The notes under the pieces are model-generated. The model saw nothing but the letters and a program-made list of their open reading frames with translations, was not told the origin of the DNA and made no database searches. Position numbers and translations under genes: made by a program. Below, piece after piece: positions 19,334 through 31,000 of a DNA stretch of 64,000 bases (position 1 is the first letter of the stretch; every line of letters begins with the position of its first letter). Origin of the DNA: Oscheius sp. JU75 (taxonomy: Eukaryota > Nematoda > Chromadorea > Rhabditida > Rhabditidae); contig JASJZC010000004.1 of assembly GCA_037178855.1 (NCBI GenBank), forward strand, positions 1,116,001 to 1,180,000, in the 5' to 3' direction.

Positions 19334-21180
19334 ATGCGCGAGGTTCTCTCAGTTCATATTGGCCAAGCCGGAGTCCAGATCGGAAACTCGTGCTGGGAGC
19401 TCTACTGCCTGGAGCATGGAATCAAGCCTGACGGAACGATGGGCGAGGGCAACGACAACAGCTCAATGTCCACATTCTTCTCGGAGACTTCGAATGGCCG
19501 CTATGTGCCCAGAGCCATCATGTGCGACCTGGAGCCCACTGTCGTAGGTGTGTACTTTCCTTCTAATTCATCGCACTCCGAAACGTTCAGATGAAATCCG
19601 CCACGGTAAATACCAGAAGCTCTTCCACCCGGAATCTCTTATCGTTGGAAAGGAAGATGCCGCCAACAACTACGCCCGTGGACACTACACCGTTGGAAAA
19701 GAGATTATTGAGGTCGTGTGCGAGAAGATGCGCAAGCTGGCGGACAACTGCGAAGGACTCCAGGGATTCCTCGTCTTCCACTCGTTCGGAGGAGGAACCG
19801 GCTCCGGCTTCACTTCTCTCCTGATGGAGAAGCTCTCCGTGGAATACGGCAAGAAGTCCAAGCTCGAATTTGCCGTCTATCCTGCTCCGATGGTCAGCAC
19901 CTCGGTCGTCGAACCCTACAATTCCGTCCTGACGACTCACACTACCCTGGAGCACTCGGACTGTGCCTTCATGGTCGACAACGAGGTGTTGTTCAATATC
20001 TGTCCATTTAACATCTCTCTTCTAGGCTATCTATGACATCTGCCGTCGTAACCTTGATGTCCCGAGGCCCTCTTACATCAATCTCAACAGGATCATAGCC
20101 CAAGTCGTCTCTTCCATCACGGCCTCTCTTCGATTCCAAGGAGCTCTCAATGTGGATCTGAACGAATTCCAGACCAATCTGGTTCCGTACCCTCGTGTCC
20201 ATTTCCCTCTCTCGACCATGGTATGTTCTCTTATACTAGCGGTCCTTAGAAAGGGTGCTCCCTATTTCATGTTAGCTACAAGTTAACTCGTCCGAAGTGA
20301 GGGTAATGGGATTAAGGTTAGGATTGGTAGCACTACAGAAACCTGCGAGTTCTTGATTTCTTACCCTAGTCGAATAGTTAGGAAAGCCGCCCAACATCCT
20401 TCCATTCGCAATGACCGCTTTCGTAGTGACACTAAGTTTAAACTGCGTGGCAATACTTTTGTTCCGGAAGTAAATCTATATGCCTCTGGCAGGGAATAGA
20501 GATTACAGGGCTGCTTGCATTATTCCCTACATGTTTTTTCAATGTTATGATGAGTTATATGGACCGCTGATAGATTCTTAGCATCGTCACTCAACGTTTA
20601 GGCTCCCATCATTTCCGCTGCCAAGGCCTACCATGAATCATTGAGTGTCAATGACCTCACTAATATGTGCTTCGATCCCACCTCTCAAATGGTCAAATGC
20701 GATCCCAGGGCCGGGAAATATATGGCCGTCTGTCTGCTATACAGAGGAGACGTCGTCCCGAAAGATGTCAATTCGGCCATCAACACGATCAAGACGAAGA
20801 AGACGGTCCAGTTCGTCGACTGGTGCCCGACTGGATTCAAGGTCGGCATCAACTACCAGCCTCCTGTAGCCGTCGAGGGATCGGATCTTGCCAAAGTGCC
20901 CCGCTCCTGCTGTATGCTGACCAACACAACCGCCATTGCCGAAGCCTGGGCTCGTCTCGACTACAAGTTCGACCTGATGTACGCCAAGAGGGCCTTTGTC
21001 CATTGGTTTGTCGGTGAAGGTATGCCTGATTTCTTTTATCATATAAAGATGGTCTCAGGAATGGAGGAGGGCGAGTTCAGCGAGGCTCGCGAGGACCTGG
21101 CCTGCCTGGAGAGGGACTACGAAGAGGTCGGAACGGACACTAACAATCCGGAGGATGACGAGCAAGAAGAAAACTATTAG
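19334..21180 (+). CDS. TUBA: Alpha-tubulin, divergent isotype
   Basis: Alpha subunit of microtubules. It begins [20 protein letters not shown], has the GTP-binding signature GGGTGSG ([16 protein letters not shown]) and alpha-specific segments such as [12 protein letters not shown] and [15 protein letters not shown]. The acidic tail reads EDDEQEENY. Four introns interrupt it; the one at about 20221-20602 is long (roughly 380 bp) for this window, and the last (21019-21060) is only 42 bp. Compared with typical alpha-tubulins the H1-S2 loop ([18 protein letters not shown]) is about four residues shorter and lacks the Lys that is acetylated at position 40. The tail ends ENY rather than the usual EEY/EGEEY. 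It is probably a specialised isotype. The stop is at 21180. Confidence 0.98.
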
Positions 21181-22357
21181 TTCTACTTTGTACGGGTTTT
21201 ATGTGAATGATTGCTATGTGAACTTGTGTTTTTTTTCCTTCTAGCATTTTCTCTGGGTCTTGGTGAATGCAGTCGTCACAGTCGGGGTATTTCTTCAATA
21301 GTCATCCCGTTAGAAGGAGGGCGGCTCCTTGTACGGTTTCTTCTTTGGGTCATTTTCGTCACTCCAGTCGGACTTGACGTCTTCACATGTCGGATAAGCG
21401 TTTTTGCTTCGAACAGTATATATTAATGGCCTAGTTCTGAAGTATTCTTATCTGTCTTCAGTCTGCTTGATCACCCCCCCCCTTCTTGTTCAAATCAGTC
21501 TTCTTCGGCTCGAGTTTCGGCTTTGCCACTTGCGAATCGCCTCTGCTCGGCGGCACATTCTTTGTTTCCACAGGCGAAAATCTCTATAAAAAAAACAGCC
21601 ACAGTTGGACACCAGAGCAGCGGGAGAAACATTCACTCTGGAGTCTTTTTGGCGTTATGTAATTACTTAAGAAGGAGTGGTTGCATCTGAGGAACAACGT
21701 CAAGAAGTCGAAGTATGGCAGCAAGAAGAAGATCACAAAGGGAATAAGAAACACCCGAACAGATAATACTCAATAAAACGTTCGTGAAAGCTTTCCTTTT
21801 CGTTTTAGTTGCTCTTATGACTTACTTTTGGTGATCTAGCACTGGTCTGAAACAGCCTCCTTCAGAGTCTTCATCTCGGAACCGTTTCGTTTCATGGTCT
21901 CTACATTCTTCTGTGCACTGTCAGATGTCCAGAACCATCATGATTCGATAGTCATATCAGAAAAGGTTCATAGGTGTCATAGAGCAGTGGTAGTAGGGAC
22001 AGTTACCATGTCATGTTCGCCTTTTTCAGTCCATGTTCGCAAAGATCTTTGGGGAATAAAGGGACAAACTGATACATCCGGTCATTGAAATGGAGAAAGA
22101 GTCCGTTTCCATGTCAGCTCAATTCTCGATATTTGCCTCCGATTACCGTGGATCGTTCTTCCAACCAAACTCATGTTTCATTACAGGCATCAAAGACAGG
22201 TCGAGGGGAGCGAGGCTACCTAGAAATGTAATGAGACATTCTTCGTCTCCTACCAAACGACCCCACACCCTGTTTTCCAGTGAATCTCATTTCCCGAAAT
22301 CGATTTCTCACACGGATCTGCCCGATCACAGCTGATTTCGCAGCAGCGCTCGCCATT
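21181..22357. other. Unresolved interval, possible minus-strand exons
   Basis: No full gene model was reached. On the minus strand an exon from about 21440 to a stop at 21310 reads TRPLIYTVRSKNAYPTCEDV, continues with DWSDENDPKKKP and ends YKEPPSF, a credible C-terminus. Another stretch near 21480-21590 reads KPKLEPKKTDLNKK, next to a run of nine C (21474-21482). The frame does not carry across the run with canonical splice sites. On the plus strand 21672-21780 encodes a short basic peptide (WLHLRNNVKKSKYGSKKK) without an obvious start. A small minus-strand gene with a lysine-rich product, tail to tail with tubulin, is the best guess. Confidence 0.3.
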
Positions 22358-24069
22358 ATGGGGCTCTTGCAGCCCGCTGTCAGCTATAACTGTCCCGTAA
22401 TTCAAACTTCTATCCTCCCTTTTCGAGTTTCCGAGTTCAGAATGAGAGCACTCTATTTGAGGCCAAGGACTTCGATAGACTGAACAGCAACGACTACCTT
22501 CTGATCCAATATGTCCATGTTGGCTTGAACTTCGTTTCGGTTGTCGGATTCGTTGTACTTTTTCTGATCCATGGGCTCTCGCCGAAGAACTTCAACATCA
22601 ATGCCATGGTTTCAAAACAGTTTTCGTGTGAATCGATTCTTCAGGTCCTGCTGGCTTTTTTTCTAGTCACTTCTTTGGGACATTCGATCACGGCGCTCGT
22701 TTATAAAGTGAGAGTACCGGGTATATTGTGAAGCTTTCGGGGGAATCTTCAAAATGGGATTTTGTTGATCTAATAGCTAGATTATTACTTTTTTTGGGCA
22801 CAATAACGTTTCGTTAAAATCTTGACTGGTATTTGCGTACAGTCTTTTCTAAAAGACAAAGGACTCTCATTGTCTCTCTCACCTTGCTGACAGTTGCTTG
22901 ATTTTAGAGAGACTAGCTGAACAATACCCGATGACCTTTACTGTTCTTAGAAGTGAGATATGACTATTCTTATCAACGAAAACAACGAAGGGAAGTCTCT
23001 TGACTCCCCTACTCAAAAGAATACTGTTACTCTCTTTAGACTGATACCGAAAAATCAGCATAATAGTCTGACTCGATGTAATCGTAATCAGCACGGTTCA
23101 AATTCATAAGAGAATGATATCCTCTGCAGCTGAGTCACGTTATTAGGCTGGCTACTGAACTTAAACATTTCTTTGGAAGCTCCAGTCCACAAACTTAATG
23201 CTCTCACGTTCTGCTCTGATTCTATCAGATCCACTACTGCATGATGTCTGCCTTCGCCCGCTGTGTTTCCAACTGGGTCCTGCCAGTCTACATCAACGCC
23301 CATCTGGTCTATGTAGTAATGAGTAACTCTCCCTTTTGGTATTTCTCTTGCCCTCAATTCAAGACAATTAAAGGTTCCTTCTCATCCTTATTCTGGAACG
23401 ACTGGCTGCAGTCATCGGCTGGCGGAACTACGAGAATGCCAGTCCGGTTCTGTCCATCTTCCTAGTCATCGTGGCTACTGCTGGAATCGCTGTCCATGCC
23501 ATCTTCCCGTATTTTGGAAACAGGGTGATGGGAATGAGTCTGGATCTGACCTATGCTTACGGAGTCGATGCTGCCAATACGTTTACGAACTTCTTTATCA
23601 CGGCCATGCTATTTCACGGAACAGTTGTCATTCTGATTCTCTACGCTGTCAGTAGAAAGAAACTCGTCCAGTTAGTTTATGCAAGAACTGAATGAGGCAA
23701 AATTTAGAAGCAAGACACAGTTGATGTCTCCCTACCAGCTTGTCGAGAACGTTCAAGTCACCTGTCTGCTGTTGAAAATCATTGCTCTATTCCTGGTCTG
23801 TGATCTGTTGGGAGACTTCTACTTCGACTATGTCGACTTGCTATGGTACAGAGCTTATTTGAGGGAGAACAACTTTGATGTGAGTTCTACGTAAACTGAT
23901 CGGACGCTAACCAGTCAGAGTCAAGTCCATGGGTAAAATTTACAGGTACAATGGAGAACGACCAGTTGCTAGCCAGTTCAGTAAGAGTCATAAATCAGCA
24001 TCCTCTCAGTCACTAGTTTGTAGTCAAAGGATCGTGAGAGACAGTTCCGTAAATGTTTTTCATCGATAG
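22358..24069 (+). CDS. Nematode-type 7TM chemoreceptor (SRA/SRAB/SRE-like)
   Basis: Probable G-protein-coupled receptor of the nematode serpentine class. The first exon MGLLQPAVSYNCP joins in frame to NESTLFEAKDFDRL, giving a short extracellular N-terminus with an NES glycosylation site. Hydrophobic segments follow: FVSVVGFVVLFLIHG, VLLAFFLVTSLGHSI, VLPVYINAHLVYV, FLLILILERLAAVIG, VLSIFLVIVATAGIAV, TAMLFHGTVVILILYAV and LLLKIIALFLVCDLL. Two family-like motifs support the call: ERLAAVIGWRNYEN after TM4, like the ERxxA...YE of these receptors, and LMSPYQLVENVQ before TM7, like the RYQ..EN motif. The acceptor before FLLIL is not settled. The end was chosen by a donor at 23893 (gtaaac) leading to a Ser-rich tail and TAG at 24069. 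Confidence 0.75.
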
Positions 24070-24547
24070 ACGATAGACCGATAAGAATGAGTAACAACTC
24101 GGAACAGTACAAACCTTTCAGTTCATGTCCATCCACCGTTCCATCCTCCCTATCCAACTGATAGCCCTGTTCGGGACTCTGAAGAACACCAGTGACCGTC
24201 ATAACTTTGCCTAATTGTGAGTCCGAATAAAACTTGAATGTCAATGCTCTCAATGAAATATAAGGGCCATAAGTAGACGGGAAAAGCCGAAGGATCGATC
24301 TGGGGATTCGATCTGATGGATGACTCCTTGATTTTTGAATCAATACCGCATGGTTGCTCAGCACACATGCAATCTGTACAGCCGATGGAAGACCGTATGT
24401 TTTGCATGAAGAGTGATCACAAAGATTGGTATTCAGATCGTCGACCAAGACTTCGCCATCTGCACGATGCATACTTTTTTTCCAAAGTTTACAACTTATC
24501 GTCGTGTTTATATCCACTTTGGCAACGGAAGCTACGTGAGAACTCAT
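23978..24547 (-). CDS. Unrecognised 189-codon ORF overlapping the receptor tail
   Basis: An open frame on the minus strand beginning MSSHVASVAKVDINTTISC and ending MLIYDSY. A central part (KFYSDSQLGKVMTVTGVLQS, then GYQLDREDGTVDGHELKG) reads like two beta-strands and a turn and would fit a small OB-fold such as the RMI2 or TEN1 type, but I see no decisive motif. Canonical GT/AG pairs inside it would allow introns, so the true protein may be shorter. Its last 92 bp are antisense to the proposed last exon of the 7TM gene, so at least one of the two ends may be mis-modelled. Confidence 0.35.
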   Translation of the reverse strand: MSSHVASVAKVDINTTISCKLWKKSMHRADGEVLVDDLNTNLCDHSSCKTYGLPSAVQIACVLSNHAVLIQKSRSHPSDRIPRSILRLFPSTYGPYISLRALTFKFYSDSQLGKVMTVTGVLQSPEQGYQLDREDGTVDGHELKGLYCSELLLILIGLSSIDEKHLRNCLSRSFDYKLVTERMLIYDSY

Positions 24548-25072
24548 CCTAAACCGTACTCGCAGAGTTGGGGAGAGTGATCGTGGTGGAAATAAATATT
24601 CAATGTATCTTCCTCTCGTGTATTTCCGACTTGGAGCACCTGACCCCCAGATTTGGGCTAAAAAATGCCCTTCTTAACAGAAAAACTCAATAGTGGTTTT
24701 CATTCCCAGCAACTTTCCTCTGACAATGAGAGAGAAGAGAAACTGGAAGGCTTCCATCTTCAACCGAGAATTCACAAATTTCAAATTGCCGCCAGTACTT
24801 CTTTTTTTCTTTTTCTAAAAAAATTCTTCTCGTCATTATCGCTGTTTTTTTTTAAAATCAGTAGCAACAATCTCAATGGATTTCCAATTTTTCTCTAACT
24901 TATTTACCTATTGGGTTAAATAACTTGGAGCACCAGATCTGCCGATTTCGGGCCAGTGAAATTGTTGTGGCAAAGTAAACATGCCCTGATGCTGAAAGCG
25001 CGAAGAAAGAAATTTAGAATTCCACTTTCTTTCCTATTTTCCGGCTTCGCTATTTCAAGATTTTCTTAAGGA
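24548..25072. other. Intergenic spacer upstream of KNTC1
   Basis: Noncoding by inspection. It contains two related strings about 300 bp apart, ACTTGGAGCACCTGACCCCC near 24629 and ACTTGGAGCACCAGATCTGC near 24929, each followed by a similar TTTGGGC/TTCGGGCC. T-rich stretches occur at 24800-24860. The region must hold the KNTC1 promoter or trans-splice site; ttttcttaagGA directly precedes its ATG. Confidence 0.45.
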
Positions 25073-28000
25073 ATGGGGAAGTTTGCAACCGTTCGCCCCG
25101 CGTCGGATGCAACGACTGTCCGCCGCAAAGAAAGCGCTAGCCTGAACAGCCTGTATGAGGTGAAGGAGCTGTTCAATGTAGGAGGTCAGTTTTCCCAATT
25201 TCAAAGTAAAATTTCTATTTAAAGACGTCGACGACACTGAAAATGAAGACCCGGCAATCTTCCACACGGCCCCGATGATCAACACGGCCAGCAATTCCAG
25301 CTGGCTTGCTCTCTCGGTAAATGGCGACGTTTCAATTTTCGCCGTGTCCGCTGACTGTGGATACGAGACCAATGTTTCCGTCAAAGGTAGCATTCTATTC
25401 CAACTGCTCGAACGTCCAGACATTCAGGCGATGTATGTGGTCTTGCCTGGCTCGGAGAGTCCAGCCTCCTTTCAATCTTCACCACCGAGCGCTGTTTCAC
25501 AATGATCTCCATGAAATTCGGAAAGCTGCTCGAGATCAACATGCACGATCAAGCCGTCACCCAATGTGCCTCTGCCAAAATCTCTACAACAGAGGTTTGT
25601 TGTCTAGGAGCGCTGTGTTACTACGTGTTCAGATCGGTGACCAGTGTTTCGTATGCATTATTGACAATAGCGGAGTGACGAACACGATCGTGTTCTCCGA
25701 CTGGACGAACTTCATGAACTGCAACGAAACTGAACACTCTATGAATGGACTGCAGAAGGTTCACGGTCTCCTAGAGTTCAAATAACTTGCTCAGGTTCTG
25801 AACAGTATCACCTACAGCTGCTCGCAGACCAAGCATTCGATGACAGATATGCTCGCTTCCAAGGCCCTCTCAGCCATCGTCGCTCTGCCAGAAAGTGGCG
25901 ATTTCTTCATAACCTCTTCGTTCGCGTCTACCTCTGCCGATAACCAAATCGACAATACATTCCTTCACGGCGTCAAATGTAATCTTCCATGGAACACTCT
26001 CATCGTCTTTCAGTGAATGCTCCAATCGTTCGTATTCGCGAAGTTTGCGGAGGACGTTACCTCGTTGGAGTCACCTCGTCCGGACAAATGATCATTCACG
26101 ACCTCTGGAGCTTTTGCCATCTGACTTACGCCAAGCCCATTGATCTCAAAATCGGCAAGGTTCGTTTCTTGAGCGATCGAAGTTATATAAAAGTCTTTAG
26201 AACGCTCGTGTAGTCGACTTCCTCTTTATCGACAAGGTCAAGGAGGAGTTCTCCTACAAAAACGTGGTCCTGGTTGTACAAAAAGACGATGGTCTAAGTC
26301 TCGAAGTTGTCTCTCTTCCCGGAGGCGATGCCTCTTACGCTCTGGACATTGAGCAAGGAACTACTCTTGTGTACGCTGCCGCCGAGTCCAATCAGCGGGT
26401 GATGATCGTTGTTGAGCCTCTCCAGTGAGTTTCTCTTATTTGCTTGCCATATTCTTCTTTTCCAGAGATGGTCACGGTGTTACCTTGAAGGAAATCGCCG
26501 AAGCAGAACCGGAGCAGAAGTTGACTCGTTTGATTGAGCAGAACCGTCTAGACGAGGCCGAGAAGTTCGCCCTCGAGTATGGTCTTGACTGTCAACGTGT
26601 ACATGTTTCACGCATGGACATTTTATATGATGAAACTACCACGAACGATTCGCCCGAAGTCTTCAAAAAGTTCATGGCCAGCATGGACAAGGTCAAAGAC
26701 GACAATCGCGTGGCTGAAACGTGCTTCTCCGGCGCCACCACGCTTCAAAGTTTCTCCCGTATTCAGGCACTGCTTCAGTATGTCGAAAAGAGGAACGTGA
26801 CAGGTATCTCTCGTCCTGTCTTCTTTAAAATGTTGTCTTTAGACAAGTACTGCGCCGAGAAGCTGGCCAGCGTTGCTTATACGTTCGGAACGTACAGGAT
26901 GGTCACCAAGCCGGAAGACGCTTCTTTCGATCATTGGCCGAGTTTTGTCGAGGGTATTGATGGTCCCGGCGAGTGGATGGGCATCTTTGACTCGTTCCTA
27001 CAAGGCGGATTCATAGCTGTGCGTATTTGCCTTGTGCTCCTCTGATTCGCTCACGTTCAGGACGCTCGTGTAATATTCAATCGCCACACGATGTACGTGA
27101 TCGAGGGTATCTCGCTCGATATCAGCGTTTCCTCGAATGAGGCCGGATGTGCTTTCGTCGAGAGTCTAAAGAACACGCTGATGAGTACGATATATCAGTT
27201 TTTTCTTGGAGAAATATTCGGATTCAGATAACATCGCTCTGTGGCCCGATCTGATCAGTTTCATCGAATACGACGTCGTTCCGAGAATCATCCAATCCAG
27301 TGATATCGAGGTCAAAATGTACATATTCATGGTCGACTTCCTGCTCTTCCTGGCCAAGCGTCTCGAAAAATTTGATCCTTCGAACTTCCCCGAGAACGCT
27401 TATCATGTCACCACGACCATGGAAAGAATATTCCGGACTCTTTCTGCACGGTCTATCACACCAACTAAGCAGGTTCTTTGACTCGTTTAATCGATTGAAC
27501 TTTCACCCTTTCAGGCTTTGCTCGGCATCATCGGACGCAAGTACTTCTCACCTCAGAGCAGATCTCATGAGCTGATCGTATACTCAGAGAATCTGGCAGC
27601 CATTCAGCGTCTCAAGGAGGTCTACCACTGTGCTCTCAGCTATGACAATTACATTGTACGCCTACTGTATTACCCGCATCAAAAGTGTTTTAGACCCTCG
27701 ACGCCGAGAGAATCTGTTACCATATTCTGCAGTCGGCCGTCGAGAATCCCAACATGGTGGCAGCTCGTGTGGAGAAATATGCCCGTCCCTATATGGACGA
27801 ACACCGCCTTGATCCGGATCGTACTATCTTCCGATACATTGAGGACGTCTCCAAGAATGCTCTATTCGCCCTCTCCGGAGCCAATCCCTGGCACGAGCAG
27901 TGTCTTCTGATCAGCGAGACCATCAAGAACTTCTCACTCAGATGCCAGGCCATCTTGATAATCGCGAAGAGCATGCAGCCTCCTTGGCCGAAGAGACTTT

Positions 28001-31000
28001 CCGACGCGGTTCAGTCCATACTCGGCAGCAACCTGATTGATGGCGAACTGTAAGTTTTGCTTTCTAATTGGTAACGAAACTTTTAGGACAAAACAGCTCC
28101 AAATGGTCTGTCACCGCGCCGAACTCGGCAAAATCCTTCAATCGCACAATGTCAGCTTCTCTCTGTTGGATACGATTCTATCGAATGAGCGCCAGTTCTC
28201 TCGTTTCTTGCGCTACCTGGTCCAGCAAGAAGAGAATGCCGATGAGCTGGTGAAGAGTGCCCTGAAGGCTGTCGAGCTGTACAAGAAGCTGAACATTGAG
28301 ACGACGTACCAAGTAGACGACAATCTCGTCTACTCGTCCATTGCAATGCAGCTGCTCAATGGACGCGGTGTCAAGGAGATGATTAAGTACCTCGATGGCC
28401 TGGAATCGGTCGACGAGTCCATTCAGTCGGAAGTTGTCGATACGCTGATCGACAAACTCCTTCATCAGATCAACTCTTCGGTGGAGTTCAAAGACGAGGT
28501 CAATTTAAATCGTTACCATTCTTATAATCAGTTTCAGATCGTGGTCAATGAACGTCTGAACACGCTGTATGCGGTGGAAAGCATTATCCAACACTTCCGA
28601 AATGATGATCCCGAGCAGCAGATCACGTACAACGATGTCGTCTCGATCAGAAAACTGCAAGAACGGTACGATAGATGGATCACTCTGATCCAGTTGCACG
28701 ACAGCGAGTGGAAGGAGGAGGAATTCACCAAGTATCTCATCGACGGCCAGCATGATCTCCCCGAGCTGTATGCCTTTGCCAACGCGATCGGCCTGCGACC
28801 GGATAATGCCAGAATCGTGACTATCGAGTGTGTCATCAAGGCCGGCATGCTGCAGATTGTTGCTTCCGTCCTCAAGTGGAATTTTTTTCTTTTCTCATAC
28901 TATTCTACTTTTAGAGAATCCGTCTCCACCATTACGAAACCGTCTGCGAAGCTGGTCGCGATGTACATGTCCGGCTGCGATTTCATCTTCAACAACGTGC
29001 ACACGGTCTACTGCTCCGATCAGGACAACAGCGACGCGCTTCTGGAAGAGGCCATGGATGTAATGTGGATGATGCAGCCGATACTCTCGGGGCTGACCAA
29101 GGCAGCGACCGACTTCGAGCAGTTCCTGGAAAAATCCCTGAGAGTTGGTCTTTTCCTTGATCTTTAGTACCAATTTTTAGATGGAGCATTTCCTTCGACT
29201 CTTCTTGATGACGTTCGACCAGTTCGCGATGGTCGACACACCGTCTTCAACAGACGATAGCCAGGAAAAGTTCTCAAACAGCAGCAACATTTGCGGAATG
29301 TCTCGTCGCGTCGGAGTCTACCAAGTCCAGAATGATGGAGCCATCATGAGCAAGAAGGAGACGCTGGCGGCTATGCTGGCCGTAGCTCCGTCTGTTGTTC
29401 ATGGCTACGAAAACAGCGGGTAGGCGTTGCTATATCTGGCTACGTAAACCTTTCGTATAGACAAAACATCGAGCAGATGAACGAGATGCACAATAAGTGG
29501 GACGATCTGTGTAATATCCTGACCCATGAGCGTCAAGATGTTCTTGTATACGCCTACAGAGTCTTCTCGGCTTATCTGCGTACGTCTTTTGACTAGCTTC
29601 GATTATAATAATCGAGTTTAGCTTACTTTTACGAAACGGAGAATATCATTCACAATAACCTTCTACATGTGGCGAACAATCTTTGCGAGAAGACGATCCA
29701 GATGCATCCTTGTGATCTCTGGTCGGCTTCGGCCATCATGCTATCCCTCGTACCTGAAGAAACTGAAAAGGTAGTCCCTTTTTGACACCTGATTACAAGA
29801 AATGTTACAGCTCGTCGTGAAACTGCGAAGCTGGCTCAACAAGAGAAAATCGCCACAGACTATGATCAATTACCTTCGCATAGTGCAGTTCATTGTGATC
29901 AACCTGGGCGACAAGAACAAGTATGGACCATCTCTCGTGGTAAATTGGCTAGATCTTACTGTATTCCAAGTGTTTCAGAACGCTTTTGTCATCCAGCTGT
30001 GGTGCAAGAGACTTGCTAAGCTGGGCTCCTCTGTCAAGAGCTCAAAGGACCTGACCTCAGCTCTTGAAGACTTCTCGAAGAGGAAGATTGATCCGGCCAT
30101 GGTTTCCGAGTAAGTCTGTCCCATTGATATCCAAAGAATTCTTTAGATACTTTGTCCAATTCTTCCCGGAGCAGGCGGACGACCAGATGCTGAATTACGC
30201 CATGATGCTCATCAGCAAGGCCTCGGCCGCCACGACAGAAGCCGATATCGACGCGCTTCTGCAGACAGCCAGCTCGGCCATGAAACTGTGCAACTCGACC
30301 AGGAACCACATCTACTGGAGATGTCGGAGAGCTCTGTACACCCTGTGCCCTTACAATTACGAGCCCATCCTCTTCTTGATCCGTCTCATGTCCTTCTGCG
30401 TGGTCAGTCGAGACGTCGAGAGCTACAATGACATGGACTCGAACGAGCCAGCTGCGTATGTTTTTGACTTTTCTCTATAATATGAACCTTTTAGCTTCGT
30501 CGACGGATGTCAGAATCTTATGGAGCTACTGATTCATACGACCCGTAGCGGCGGAATCACAAAAGCCGAGATCAACTGGTACATGCAGTACCTGAAGGTC
30601 TACCAGCTGGACAAGAAGGAGAATGGAGACAAGGTCACAAATAGGGTACATTTATTTGTATGTAACTAGTTACTTCTCATCTGTAGAAAAATCCCGACTG
30701 TTTCGGCACACGACTCATGGCCTGGTTCGAGCAGGGATCGGAGATGAATATGACGCTAGAGAGAAACGACAATGATCTCAAATACGAAAGAGCGGATCTT
30801 TTGGCCTCTACACTCCCCTCCAGAGCCCACAATGTCGTGCCGGTGCATATCTTCCTCGTGCGACTCCAATCCGATGTTCGTCAATGGCTGGAGCCGGTGA
30901 TTCAGGCCGAAGTCAACCTCTACACCGTCAAGGTAGCATTTTTGCTTCAAAATTGGAGCTAAAAGCAAGAGTTTAGATCTGGAAGACGCTGAGAAAAGTG

